From: Nitrosopumilales archaeon
GTDB taxonomy: Archaea; Thermoproteota; Nitrososphaeria; Nitrososphaerales; Nitrososphaeraceae
NCBI GenBank assembly: GCA_009665115.1
Contig: WJXE01000116.1
Coordinates: 1 to 6,106 of the forward strand
Length of the DNA: 6,106 nt
Direction: 5' to 3'
A model generated the notes under the pieces. The model had not been told where the DNA came from. It made no database searches and saw nothing but the letters and a program-made list of their open reading frames with translations. Within the stretch, counting starts at the first letter, position 1; each line of letters starts with the position of its first letter. Made by a program: the position numbers and the translations under genes. Below are positions 1-5,620 of this stretch, in pieces.

Positions 1-467
1 GCCACAGCAATAGCCATACCATTGTACGAAGCAGTCTTCAAAGCTCCAAAGCTCTTTGATGTAAGTGTTGATGTATTCCCGGGGTTGTAAGCGTTCCAGA
101 TCTCAACATTTACACCTTTGCTTGCGGTATAGGTGAGCACACCTGAGTATACTGCACCGTCAGATCTTGGTTTGAGGATCGCTGCGACATATTCTTTCGC
201 ATGACCTGGTAATGGGCTTACTTGGGAGGAGGCTGTTCCTTGCGCCACGAAGCTTTGTCCTACAGCAGCTTGTGAGGCTGTATTATTGGTGCTTGGTGCT
301 GCGCTTGGTCCTGCGCTTGTTGCATTTGTTGGTCCTGCGCTTGTTGCGTTTTGGGCCAATGCATGTTGTGATGACTGCATCCCTACCATAGTGAAGGATG
401 TAAGCAGTATTGCTGAAATTGCAATTGCCGACAGTGTCGGAACATTTGCGTACGTATTTTTATGCAT
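1..467 (-). CDS. Secreted protein of unknown function with low-complexity linker (partial, C-terminus off the window)
   Basis: 155 codons are visible, starting at ATG 465-467 and running off the left edge. Residues 1-40 look like a Sec signal peptide: a short polar N-region (MHKNTYANVP), a hydrophobic stretch (SAIAISAILLTSF), and a likely signal-peptidase site after HALA. An Ala/Ser/Thr/Asn/Gln-rich linker follows, with NATSAGP present twice in a row. The start of a folded domain then reads EYVAAILKPRSDGAVYSGVL, followed by LTYTASKGVNVEIWNAYNPG. The protein is therefore probably exported, or anchored outside the membrane. Secreted proteins with this style of domain are common in ammonia-oxidising archaea, but I know no function for them. 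An in-frame GTG near 533 would add 22 residues ahead of the signal peptide; the ATG is preferred because it puts the signal peptide at the terminus. An AT-rich box at 492-499 lies about 28 nt upstream, compatible with leaderless transcription. Confidence 0.8.
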   Translation of the reverse strand, partial: MHKNTYANVPTLSAIAISAILLTSFTMVGMQSSQHALAQNATSAGPTNATSAGPSAAPSTNNTASQAAVGQSFVAQGTASSQVSPLPGHAKEYVAAILKPRSDGAVYSGVLTYTASKGVNVEIWNAYNPGNTSTLTSKSFGALKTASYNGMAIAV

Positions 468-583
468 TAGACCCCAAAGGCTAGGTATGAAATTTATTTG
501 TTTCCGTCCTCCATTCAGAAAATAGATCACGTCTAATCTTCTATAAGGAATTTACATATAATTTGTAAAATATCGGACTGAAT

Positions 584-757
584 TTACGTTCCTTTTTTTA
601 CAGCTTCAATATGACATTCGTGACCTCTGTGTTCCTTATCCAGCATAGATGCCTCTTCCTCGGAAATGGGAAACCGGCCGTCGTCAAGATAAGATTCTCC
701 TTCTTTTTCCAAGATAACCTTTTGACACCTATCACATATCAACTGTAGGACTACCAT
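584..757 (-). CDS. 57-aa Cys/His-rich putative zinc-binding protein
   Basis: The open frame runs from ATG 755-757 to TAA 584-586 and encodes 57 residues. Two potential metal-ligand clusters are visible. One is a CxxC knuckle at residues 8-11 (ICDRCQKV); the other is H43, H46, C48 and H49 in EHRGHECHIEAV. Between them is an acidic segment (EKEGESYLDDGRFPISEEEA). A CxxC plus His/Cys pair suggests one structural zinc site. Such mini zinc-ribbon proteins are frequent in archaea and are usually uncharacterised; a nucleic-acid or protein-binding role is only a guess. A TATA box at 794-802 is centred about 40 nt upstream, giving a predicted leader of roughly 13 nt. Ordered Cys/His spacing, biased composition and promoter position argue that this is a real gene despite its size. 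Confidence 0.7.
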   Translation of the reverse strand: MVVLQLICDRCQKVILEKEGESYLDDGRFPISEEEASMLDKEHRGHECHIEAVKKGT

Positions 758-793
758 ATTTTAGAGGTTTTTGCAAGAGTATTTAGACTATTC

Positions 794-802
794 TTTATAA
801 AA
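794..802 (-). promoter_or_regulatory. Symmetrical TATA box upstream of the 57-aa gene
   Basis: TTTATAAAA here contains the self-complementary TTTATAAA. Its centre is about 40 nt from the ATG at 757, which matches an archaeal TATA box with a short leader on the minus strand. Because the core is symmetrical it could in principle also fire towards the divergent gene starting at 899, but that leader would be about 75 nt. Confidence 0.45.
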
Positions 803-866
803 TGCCTAAAAAGATGCTTGATTGAGTGCATGTGCTCGAATTGGGTACGTTGGCCATGTTAGCAAG

Positions 867-874
867 TTTTAATA
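867..874 (+). promoter_or_regulatory. Possible TATA element for a leaderless transcript of the 53-aa gene
   Basis: TTTTAATA is centred about 28 nt before the ATG at 899. In archaea the TATA box lies about 26-27 nt before the transcription start, so this spacing would place the start at or next to the ATG. No purine-rich ribosome-binding site is seen just upstream, which fits a leaderless message. The surrounding sequence is AT-rich, so a chance match is possible. Confidence 0.3.
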
Positions 875-898
875 GAATTTTCCAAATAATAATAATGG

Positions 899-1060
899 AT
901 GTCGAATGAACGCTCTGAGGACAAAAGTTGTGCGTATTGCGGTAAGGAGTTTTCGAATGGTGGATGGCCATATATAGAGGGAGATTCTAACAGAGGTGTT
1001 TCAAGGATAGAACATTTTTGCTGTGAGGAGCATAAGATCAAGTTTCTAAGTTCCAGGTAA
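899..1060 (+). CDS. 53-aa TRASH/YHS-like treble-clef zinc-finger protein
   Basis: The frame runs from ATG 899-901 to TAA 1058-1060. The protein carries CAYCGKEF (C11, C14), a GGWPYIEGD turn, and a second cluster HFCCEEHKIKFL (C41, C42, H45). A CxxC, about 26 residues, then Phe-Cys-x-Glu-x-[C/H]-x-x-x-Phe is the pattern of TRASH/YHS/MYM-type zinc fingers, which bind metal through a treble clef. Known family members act in metal sensing or trafficking or serve as small structural domains; which applies here cannot be told. The first ATG, at 895, leads to a stop after four codons, so the start at 899 is the only sensible one. The gene converges on the Rieske gene, with 67 nt between their stops. 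Confidence 0.75.
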   Translation: MSNERSEDKSCAYCGKEFSNGGWPYIEGDSNRGVSRIEHFCCEEHKIKFLSSR

Positions 1061-1127
1061 CAAGACTTGTTAACATATTCAAGAAGATATCCATTCGTTC
1101 AACAAAGTCAATGCTGTTTTAATCCCT

Positions 1128-1454
1128 TTATTCTACTAAGATATAGACCGAGTTATTCTGTATTTTGGTTTTGTAAGTTTTCAAAGGCACTTCTGCAGGG
1201 AGATTTTGTGGAGTGCCATCTTCCAGTTTAAAAGAAGACATATGCAAAGGACAAGTAATAGTTGCTTCGTCCTCATTCATGAACCCTGTTGACAAATCGG
1301 CATACGCATGGGTGCAGATTCTGTCTGTAGCATAAACTCTATTGCGTATCATTGATATCAGTATTTTTTTTTCATTAAAATCAAAACCTACGAGCTCGGA
1401 ATTGTTTAATTCTTTCACTTCACAGGCCTTTATCCATTCGGGTGCCATTATCAT
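1128..1454 (-). CDS. Rieske [2Fe-2S] ferredoxin, third gene of the suf operon
   Basis: This small soluble Rieske protein has 108 residues from ATG 1452-1454. Cluster ligands are clear: the first box has Cys and His in CTH, and 18 residues on the second box has Cys and His in CPLH, giving C-x-H-x18-C-x2-H. The extra cysteine pair that forms a disulfide in cytochrome bc Rieske proteins is missing. It is therefore the ferredoxin type, as in BphF or NirD, likely cytosolic and low-potential; no membrane helix or signal is present. Only 6 nt separate it from the sufD stop, so it is co-transcribed and perhaps translationally coupled. Its role is probably to receive a cluster from, or give electrons to, the SufBD scaffold. 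A TTG at 1457 and an ATG at 1448 are alternative starts. The ATG at 1454 is preferred because AGGT lies 4 nt upstream. Confidence 0.9.
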   Translation of the reverse strand: MIMAPEWIKACEVKELNNSELVGFDFNEKKILISMIRNRVYATDRICTHAYADLSTGFMNEDEATITCPLHMSSFKLEDGTPQNLPAEVPLKTYKTKIQNNSVYILVE

Positions 1455-1460
1455 CAAGAC

Positions 1461-2876
1461 CTATCTGTACTTATAGTGCTTCTCAAAAATATCCTGTGTC
1501 TCTCGGTATCTAGATTTTTCCACTTCAAGAATCTGTTCCATTGCTTCGTCTGTTTTAAGCATGAGGGATTTGCCAGCCCATTTGTTTTCAATCAAGTAAT
1601 TAATCCATGCTCTAATAGCAGGGCCCATTTTCCTTGATAATGGTTCAAGAAAGCCACTAACAATTTCGCGCTTTGCACCTTCTCTATTTAGTCCTCTGGA
1701 CATTAGATAGAAAATTTGGTTTTCGTCCATCTGCGCTACTGATGCAGAATGTGTAGCTTTTACTTCATTTGTTTCAATCTCAAGGCCTGGAATTGCATCT
1801 GATTTTGCACCCTTATCGAGTAGGATTGCGTGCCCCGCTAGATATGACTCGGAAGCCTTCGCATCCTTGCCTATTTTTATCATGCCCTTAAACAAGGACT
1901 TTGAAGTATCTTTCATAACGGATTTGACGAGTACTCTACCCCTTGAATTTCTTCCATAATGAATCAGATTCGACGTCACGTCGAATGACTGATTCCCAAT
2001 TCCAAATATAATTTCAACATCCTCTGCAGAGGCTCCCACACCTTTCATTATGCTGTCAACTTTGTATCTTGACATCTCTGCACCAAACATTCCAAGATAC
2101 CACGACATTTTGCCGTCTCTCTCGATGAAGGCCTTCCTATTGGAGAAGTTAATAGTGTTTCTGCTCATAGCTTGTAAGGTTACCATTTCTAGATGGGCGT
2201 TGGGGCCTACATGAGATTCGATCAACTCAAAATATGCCTGCTGAACCGTCTCATTCCGTTCCATCTGCGGAGCATATATCTCCTCGACAACAGTCGCCTT
2301 GGAGCCAACATCCGCAATGATAATAGCCCGCGCTATCGAAGAAGATCCATCATCTGCCAAAGAGTTAATAATTCTAATTGGATCCTCAATCACGACATTT
2401 TTGGGAATATAGATAAACAGACCCGAATTGAAAGCTGACACTTCTAATGCGAGGAACTTGTCTTCACTATAATTGAGGCGATTGGAGGTTAGCTGACCTC
2501 TGATAAGATCTTCGTGTTTTATCACTGCTTCTTTTAGGTCCAAAATAATAACTCCCATTTGAGAAATTTTTTCTGGGATCACCATATTATTTATCGAAGA
2601 TCCTATTCGCAAAACACTAGCACCTTGCTCTGGTTCCTTCAACCTTTCACGTAGCTCTTCGTACGGTTGAAATCTAGTCGTTTGGTCAGATAGCCGGACA
2701 CTTTCTGCTCTAAGACGATTTACATCAGAATATTTTGAATAAAGCGGAGAGACCTCAGCTGGGAGAGCGGTGTACTTCGAAAACGCCTCTCTTCTTATTT
2801 CGCTTAGCCAGTTAGGCTCTCTATTTTCCTCTGTTATAGTATTGATATAATCGCTATTAATAGAAGATAAAATCAC
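1461..2876 (-). CDS. sufD: Fe-S cluster assembly scaffold protein SufD
   Basis: SufD pairs with SufB in the SufBC2D complex that assembles Fe-S clusters in the cytosol. The 471-residue product has an N-terminal helical part (about 1-100), a central beta-helix rich in short hydrophobic strands (about 105-370), and the SufBD C-terminal signature KATHSASVAQMDENQIFYLM (373-392). His376 corresponds by motif to the E. coli SufD histidine (His360) used in cluster assembly. The protein contains no cysteine at all, so any sulfur chemistry must fall to SufB. After the usual end of the fold there is a charged, helical extension of about 40 residues (430-471). The start codon is GTG at 2876; no upstream in-frame ATG exists, and the next in-frame ATG would remove about 97 residues. 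AAAGGCG about 12 nt before it is a weak ribosome site. A three-codon frame (ATG AAT CGG TGA) ends on top of this GTG. Confidence 0.93.
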   Translation of the reverse strand: MILSSINSDYINTITEENREPNWLSEIRREAFSKYTALPAEVSPLYSKYSDVNRLRAESVRLSDQTTRFQPYEELRERLKEPEQGASVLRIGSSINNMVIPEKISQMGVIILDLKEAVIKHEDLIRGQLTSNRLNYSEDKFLALEVSAFNSGLFIYIPKNVVIEDPIRIINSLADDGSSSIARAIIIADVGSKATVVEEIYAPQMERNETVQQAYFELIESHVGPNAHLEMVTLQAMSRNTINFSNRKAFIERDGKMSWYLGMFGAEMSRYKVDSIMKGVGASAEDVEIIFGIGNQSFDVTSNLIHYGRNSRGRVLVKSVMKDTSKSLFKGMIKIGKDAKASESYLAGHAILLDKGAKSDAIPGLEIETNEVKATHSASVAQMDENQIFYLMSRGLNREGAKREIVSGFLEPLSRKMGPAIRAWINYLIENKWAGKSLMLKTDEAMEQILEVEKSRYRETQDIFEKHYKYR

Positions 2877-2898
2877 CGATTCATTCAGCGCCTTTGAG

Positions 2899-2925
2899 AA
2901 AAAAAGAAGCGGTTCTCTCTAACCG
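2899..2925 (-). terminator. Hairpin plus T7 tract between sufB and sufD (possible attenuating terminator)
   Basis: Read on the minus strand, CGGTT (2925-2921), a 6-nt loop AGAGAG and AACCG (2914-2910) form a perfect 5-bp stem. It overlaps the sufB TAG stop. GCTTC and seven T's (2905-2899) follow. A T-rich tract right after a stop codon is the usual archaeal termination signal. Because sufD starts only 23 nt further on, partial read-through would make SufB more abundant than SufD. The stem is short, so this may be fortuitous. Confidence 0.35.
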
Positions 2926-4319
2926 ACCGAGCCTTCCATTTCAACCTTTACAAGTTTATTTAGCTCAACTGCATATTCCATTGGCAATTCTTTAGTGAAC
3001 GGTTCCATAAAGCCACCAACGATCAGAGAAAGGGCATCAGATTCTGAAAATCCTCTGCTCATTAAATAGAAGATTTGATCCTCACCGATCTTTCCTACAG
3101 TTGCTTCATGGGAGATTGTGGCATCGTCTTCATTTACTTCGACATATGGATATGTATCAGTCCTCGAGTTCTCGTCTAACAATAATGCATCGCATCTGAC
3201 ATTTGACTTCACTCCTGTAGCACCCTTTGCTACATGAAGCAGGCCTCTGTAGGTTGTTCTACCAGAATCCTTGCTAACTGACTTGCTTGTGATTCTGGAA
3301 GTTGTGTTTGGAGCCAAGTGTACTGCTTTTGCACCAGCATCTTGATGTTGACCAGAACCAGCGAAAGCCACTGATATGACTTCGGCATGAGCATTCCTCC
3401 CAAGCATATACACGCCAGGGTATTTCATGGTTAATCTGCTACCGAGGTTTCCATCAATCCATTCAACGGTGGCATTCTCATACGCATACGCTCTCTTTGT
3501 TACCAAGTTGTAAACATCTTTACTCCAGTTTTGGATCGTTGTGTATCTTATCTTGGCTCCTTTCTTTGCAATTAACTCTACAACTGCAGAATGTAGCGAT
3601 TCCGTAGTGTAAACTGGAGCAGTACAGCCTTCGATATAATGGACCTCAGCACCTTCGTCAGCAATTATCAAAGTTCTTTCAAATTGACCAATATTTTCAG
3701 CGTTGATTCTAAAGTATGCCTGTAGCGGAAGGTCAATCTTGACGCGCGGAGGAACATAAATAAACGACCCACCTGACCAAACAGCACTATTTAATGCCGC
3801 AAATTTATTATCTTCGGGTGGAATGACTTTTCCAAAATGCTTTTTCATAAGTTCTGGCTGTTCTTTGAGTGCCGTATCCGTATCAATAAATATTACACCT
3901 TGTTTTTGAAGGTCTTCTCTCAAATTATGATATACTGTCTCGGACTCATACTGCGCACCTACACCAGCAAGGAACTTTCTTTCTGCTTCTGGAATACCAA
4001 GTTTCTCAAAGGTATTTCTGACAGATTCCGGGACGTCATCCCAGCTTTTGCCTTGCTTTTCAGAAGCCTTTGCGTAATAATAGATATTTTGAAAATCAAT
4101 TTTCGACAAATCGCCACCCCAGTTCGGCATTGGTTTGCTCATGAATACATCATATGACCTCAGTCTGAAGTCTCTCATCCAATCTGGTTCACCCTTCAGC
4201 CTGCTGATCTCTTCAACAGTACCCCGAGACAATCCTTTCTTGCTCAGGTAGACATAGAGTTCAGTAGAATCCTTAAAGTCGTACTTACTATAATCCATAT
4301 TGAGTTCTTTAGTAGCCAT
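2919..4319 (-). CDS. sufB: Fe-S cluster assembly scaffold protein SufB
   Basis: SufB is the main scaffold of the SUF pathway: it accepts sulfur and builds the nascent [Fe-S] cluster with SufD, driven by the ATPase SufC. The 466-residue product matches the family length. Landmarks run in order: the N-terminal EPDWMRDFRLRSYDVF box (44-59), KFAALNSAVWSGGSFIYVP (172-190), IEGCTAPVY (229-237), NVRCDALLLDENSRTDTYP (373-391), and SHEATVGKIGEDQIFYLMSR (403-422). By motif, Cys232, Cys376 and Glu405 align with E. coli SufB Cys254, Cys405 and Glu434, the residues implicated in sulfur transfer and cluster formation. Cys232 and Cys376 are the only cysteines. The start ATG at 4317-4319 is supported by a TATA box about 28 nt upstream and by the N-terminal alignment. 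It is the first gene of the sufB-sufD-Rieske operon, with sufD 42 nt downstream. No sufC, sufS or sufU adjoins it. Confidence 0.97.
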   Translation of the reverse strand: MATKELNMDYSKYDFKDSTELYVYLSKKGLSRGTVEEISRLKGEPDWMRDFRLRSYDVFMSKPMPNWGGDLSKIDFQNIYYYAKASEKQGKSWDDVPESVRNTFEKLGIPEAERKFLAGVGAQYESETVYHNLREDLQKQGVIFIDTDTALKEQPELMKKHFGKVIPPEDNKFAALNSAVWSGGSFIYVPPRVKIDLPLQAYFRINAENIGQFERTLIIADEGAEVHYIEGCTAPVYTTESLHSAVVELIAKKGAKIRYTTIQNWSKDVYNLVTKRAYAYENATVEWIDGNLGSRLTMKYPGVYMLGRNAHAEVISVAFAGSGQHQDAGAKAVHLAPNTTSRITSKSVSKDSGRTTYRGLLHVAKGATGVKSNVRCDALLLDENSRTDTYPYVEVNEDDATISHEATVGKIGEDQIFYLMSRGFSESDALSLIVGGFMEPFTKELPMEYAVELNKLVKVEMEGSVG

Positions 4320-4341
4320 TATGTATTATAACACCGTTATG

Positions 4342-4356
4342 TTTTATATATATTTT
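4342..4356 (-). promoter_or_regulatory. sufB promoter (TATA box, leaderless spacing)
   Basis: On the minus strand AAAATATATATAAAA is an excellent archaeal TATA box, preceded by a CCCC tract in the region where the B-recognition element would lie. Its centre is about 28 nt from the sufB ATG, predicting a leaderless or nearly leaderless message. No ribosome-binding site is seen before the ATG. The downstream flank ATAACGGT recurs next to a similar TATA-like stretch at 5851-5865. Confidence 0.6.
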
Positions 4357-4404
4357 GGGGTATGGCTCTGTAAAGTCTGCGTCGGATCATGAGGGGTGTA
4401 AATT

Positions 4405-4527
4405 TTAGTCGGATTTCGGCGGTTCTATCCGATCCCTGAGAAAATGAATTCTGTCTGCCATCCTATATAATCCTTCTCTGTTTGGCCTTGAAATATTGCC
4501 AGCGTGGTGATGGAGCAATATTCTCAA
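4405..4527 (-). CDS. Unidentified 40-aa open frame or gene remnant upstream of sufB
   Basis: From a TTG at 4527 to TAA 4405-4407 the frame reads LRILLHHHAGNISRPNREG then LYRMADRIHFLRDRIEPPKS. The frame stays open upstream to about 4570, into the palindrome cluster, but offers no ATG or GTG there. The only ATG is internal and would leave 18 residues. Composition (alternating basic and hydrophobic residues, a terminal EPPKSD) looks protein-like rather than random. I recognise no family. It may be a short gene with a TTG start, the surviving 3' end of a decayed gene, or chance. It has the same orientation as sufB and ends 49 nt before the sufB TATA box. Confidence 0.2.
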   Translation of the reverse strand: MRILLHHHAGNISRPNREGLYRMADRIHFLRDRIEPPKSD

Positions 4528-4559
4528 ATCTTGTGATCCATGTTTAGGAGTGAGAAACA

Positions 4560-4625
4560 GTTCGCGAACTCTTTACATTTGTTCGCGCGAACGCTTTACT
4601 TTTGTTCGCGAATATACGTGCGAAC
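4560..4625. repeat. Array of phased CGCG palindromes, 22 bp apart
   Basis: Three palindromes follow one another: GTTCGCGAAC (4560-4569), GTTCGCGCGAAC (4581-4592) and TTCGCGAA (4605-4612, preceded by G). Their centres lie at 4564.5, 4586.5 and 4608.5, exactly 22 bp apart, about two helical turns. The two 11-nt spacers share CTTTAC-W-TTT, so the array is also a direct repeat. A further half-site GCGAAC at 4620-4625 pairs with GTTCGC at 4604-4609. This layout resembles cooperative operators for a dimeric regulator, or short iterons. No regulator or replication gene is adjacent. Confidence 0.7.
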
Positions 4626-4676
4626 TGATACATTGACCTAACTAGATGTACTACATTGTATAGGGCGCGGAAGCCA

Positions 4677-4701
4677 GCGAATTCGCAGTGGATCCGCGGA
4701 T
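4677..4701. repeat. Two further perfect 10-bp palindromes
   Basis: GCGAATTCGC (4677-4686) and ATCCGCGGAT (4692-4701) are both perfectly self-complementary and lie 15 bp apart centre to centre. They continue the GC-core palindrome theme of the array at 4560-4625 within otherwise AT-rich DNA. Confidence 0.55.
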
Positions 4702-4714
4702 TTTGTATTAAACT

Positions 4715-4741
4715 ACCGCGAATTGCTATTTTGTTCGCGGT
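4715..4741. repeat. Perfect 8-bp inverted repeat with CGCGAA/TTCGCG arms
   Basis: ACCGCGAA (4715-4722) and TTCGCGGT (4734-4741) are exact complements around an 11-nt spacer. The arms contain the same TTCGCG hexamer as the array at 4560-4625. It could be a stem-loop in RNA or a split protein-binding site. Confidence 0.55.
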
Positions 4742-4744
4742 TTC

Positions 4745-4773
4745 TGCTAGCACTCGTTAATATCTTGCTAGCA
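4745..4773. repeat. Two copies of palindrome TGCTAGCA spaced 21 bp
   Basis: TGCTAGCA at 4745-4752 and 4766-4773 are identical self-complementary octamers. Their start-to-start spacing is 21 bp, close to the 22-bp period of the CGCG array and again about two helical turns. This is a second motif with the same geometry, consistent with a paired binding site. Confidence 0.5.
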
Positions 4774-5249
4774 TCTGTTATCAGAGTGTTGGCAAGCACT
4801 ATCTCTTGTAAGGAATTTAAAATAGAAAAAGGTGACAGAAGATTCTAAATAAGCTGCGTTCAGGGTGAGTGTCACCGATTACAAATATATTCAAGGAATT
4901 GTAGGCATTTGGTACAAAACTGTAACATTAAGACTAGTAATGTGAATACTTTAGCGAAAGCGTTAACATTTATCAAAGTTAATGAATTTATCAAAATAGA
5001 ATTATGGAAAAAGCAATCCGTGAGAGCATTATTAGAGGTCATTCTTTGTGATTGTAACTGGGATAAACCAAGAAAGACGCCTCAACTACTGCGATAATCG
5101 ATAAGTCGGGACGTTCCAGTTGGTATTCGTAGGAAAAAATATTGAACATCCTCGTTATCTTGTTTGAAAGTCGCACGGAGGGGTCTAGGGTTCGAGTCAC
5201 TGCCAACTTGGCGGGATTAAAGCTCGATAAAACAATATCAATAATTACT
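4774..5249. other. Non-coding or decayed stretch without a recognisable gene
   Basis: No frame here gives a protein I recognise. The longest is a 62-codon plus-strand frame at 4909-5097 that needs a TTG start and lacks a ribosome site or any family motif. GGTGACA (4831-4837) and TGTCACC (4870-4876) form a 7-bp inverted repeat around 32 nt. GGGTTCGAGTC near 5188-5198 resembles a tRNA T-loop but its flanks do not pair. The right end may contain the eroded N-terminus of the transposase relic that follows. Confidence 0.5.
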
Positions 5250-5620
5250 ATGTTATGCTGATCCAAAAGGTGGTATTTTTTTGATCGGCTAGAAGCTATG
5301 ATGATGCGGCTACGGTTTGTATTGTATTATTCATTGAGGAATTCTGGATCTGTAGTTTGAGATTTTCGCCGCGACTTACGACTAGCTGACGCTGAGTTAT
5401 TGGATGTTACGAATTGGATCAAGTATTACAAACCTCGTACGTAATCTGTTGGTCCGGACAGCTATAGTCTCCAAAAGAACCCCGCTACTAGATCTGTTCT
5501 ACTGATAAACACAGCATTACCTTAAATGAATATTAGGGCGCAAGGTATATGGTGTATCATTCTCTTTGATACTATCTGGGATATTACTACTTTCACACCT
5601 TTTCTGTGCAAGAGTCTGAT
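5250..5620 (+). pseudogene. Decayed DDE transposase (zinc-knuckle/HTH type, IS6/IS240-like)
   Basis: In the frame starting at 5250 the translation gives SKRWYFFDRLEAMMMRLRFV, then LYYSLRNSGS, a stop at 5358-5360, then DFRRDLRLADAELLDVTN and WIKYYKP, ending at TAA 5442-5444. This follows the family order: Cys near a FFD box, a helix, SLR-type HTH, then TIxxWIxKY. A stop at 5259-5261 also interrupts it. Further on, fragments in other frames fit the catalytic core: ICSTDKHSITLNEY (from 5492) resembles W-x-x-DE-T-x-I-K-x-N-G. FDTIWDITT (about 5550-5580) lies where the second catalytic Asp and TRF box would be, and LLLSHLFCARV (5584-5616) resembles LLASHLSxxR. Several stops and at least two frame changes make it non-functional. 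Family assignment is tentative, the boundaries are approximate, and no terminal inverted repeats are seen. Confidence 0.5.

Noticed and set aside
286..525. Plus-strand frame of 79 codons
   Set aside because: It is the antisense shadow of the secreted-protein gene, whose signal peptide and linker support the minus strand.
859..1041. Minus-strand frame of 60 codons
   Set aside because: It is antisense to the 53-aa zinc-finger gene at 899-1060, whose Cys/His pattern makes it the real coding strand.
4560..4625. CRISPR array
   Set aside because: Repeats are 10-12 bp palindromes with 11-nt spacers that are themselves conserved; there are no unique spacers of 30-40 nt and no cas genes.
4544..4753. 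Minus-strand frame of 69 codons across the palindromes
   Set aside because: Its start is a GTG inside a TGCTAGCA copy, and the peptide is just the readout of palindromic repeats.
4909..5097. Plus-strand frame of 62 codons
   Set aside because: It needs a TTG start, has no ribosome site or TATA box at a suitable distance, and matches no motif I recognise. It lies in a decayed, gene-free stretch.
5105..5215. Possible tRNA: GGGTTCGAGTC resembles a T-loop and CAGTTGGTA near 5117 a D-loop
   Set aside because: The T-stem flanks (CTAGG and CACTG) pair at only two of five positions, no acceptor or anticodon stem can be formed, and the D-like segment has no stem. It is at best a relic.
5039..5266. 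Minus-strand frame of 75 codons
   Set aside because: No recognisable motif; it is antisense to the better-supported transposase relic at its left end and has no promoter or ribosome site.
5297..5303. ATGATGA as a C box of a C/D sRNA
   Set aside because: No properly spaced D box (CTGA) or C'/D' pair follows, and the site lies inside the transposase relic frame.
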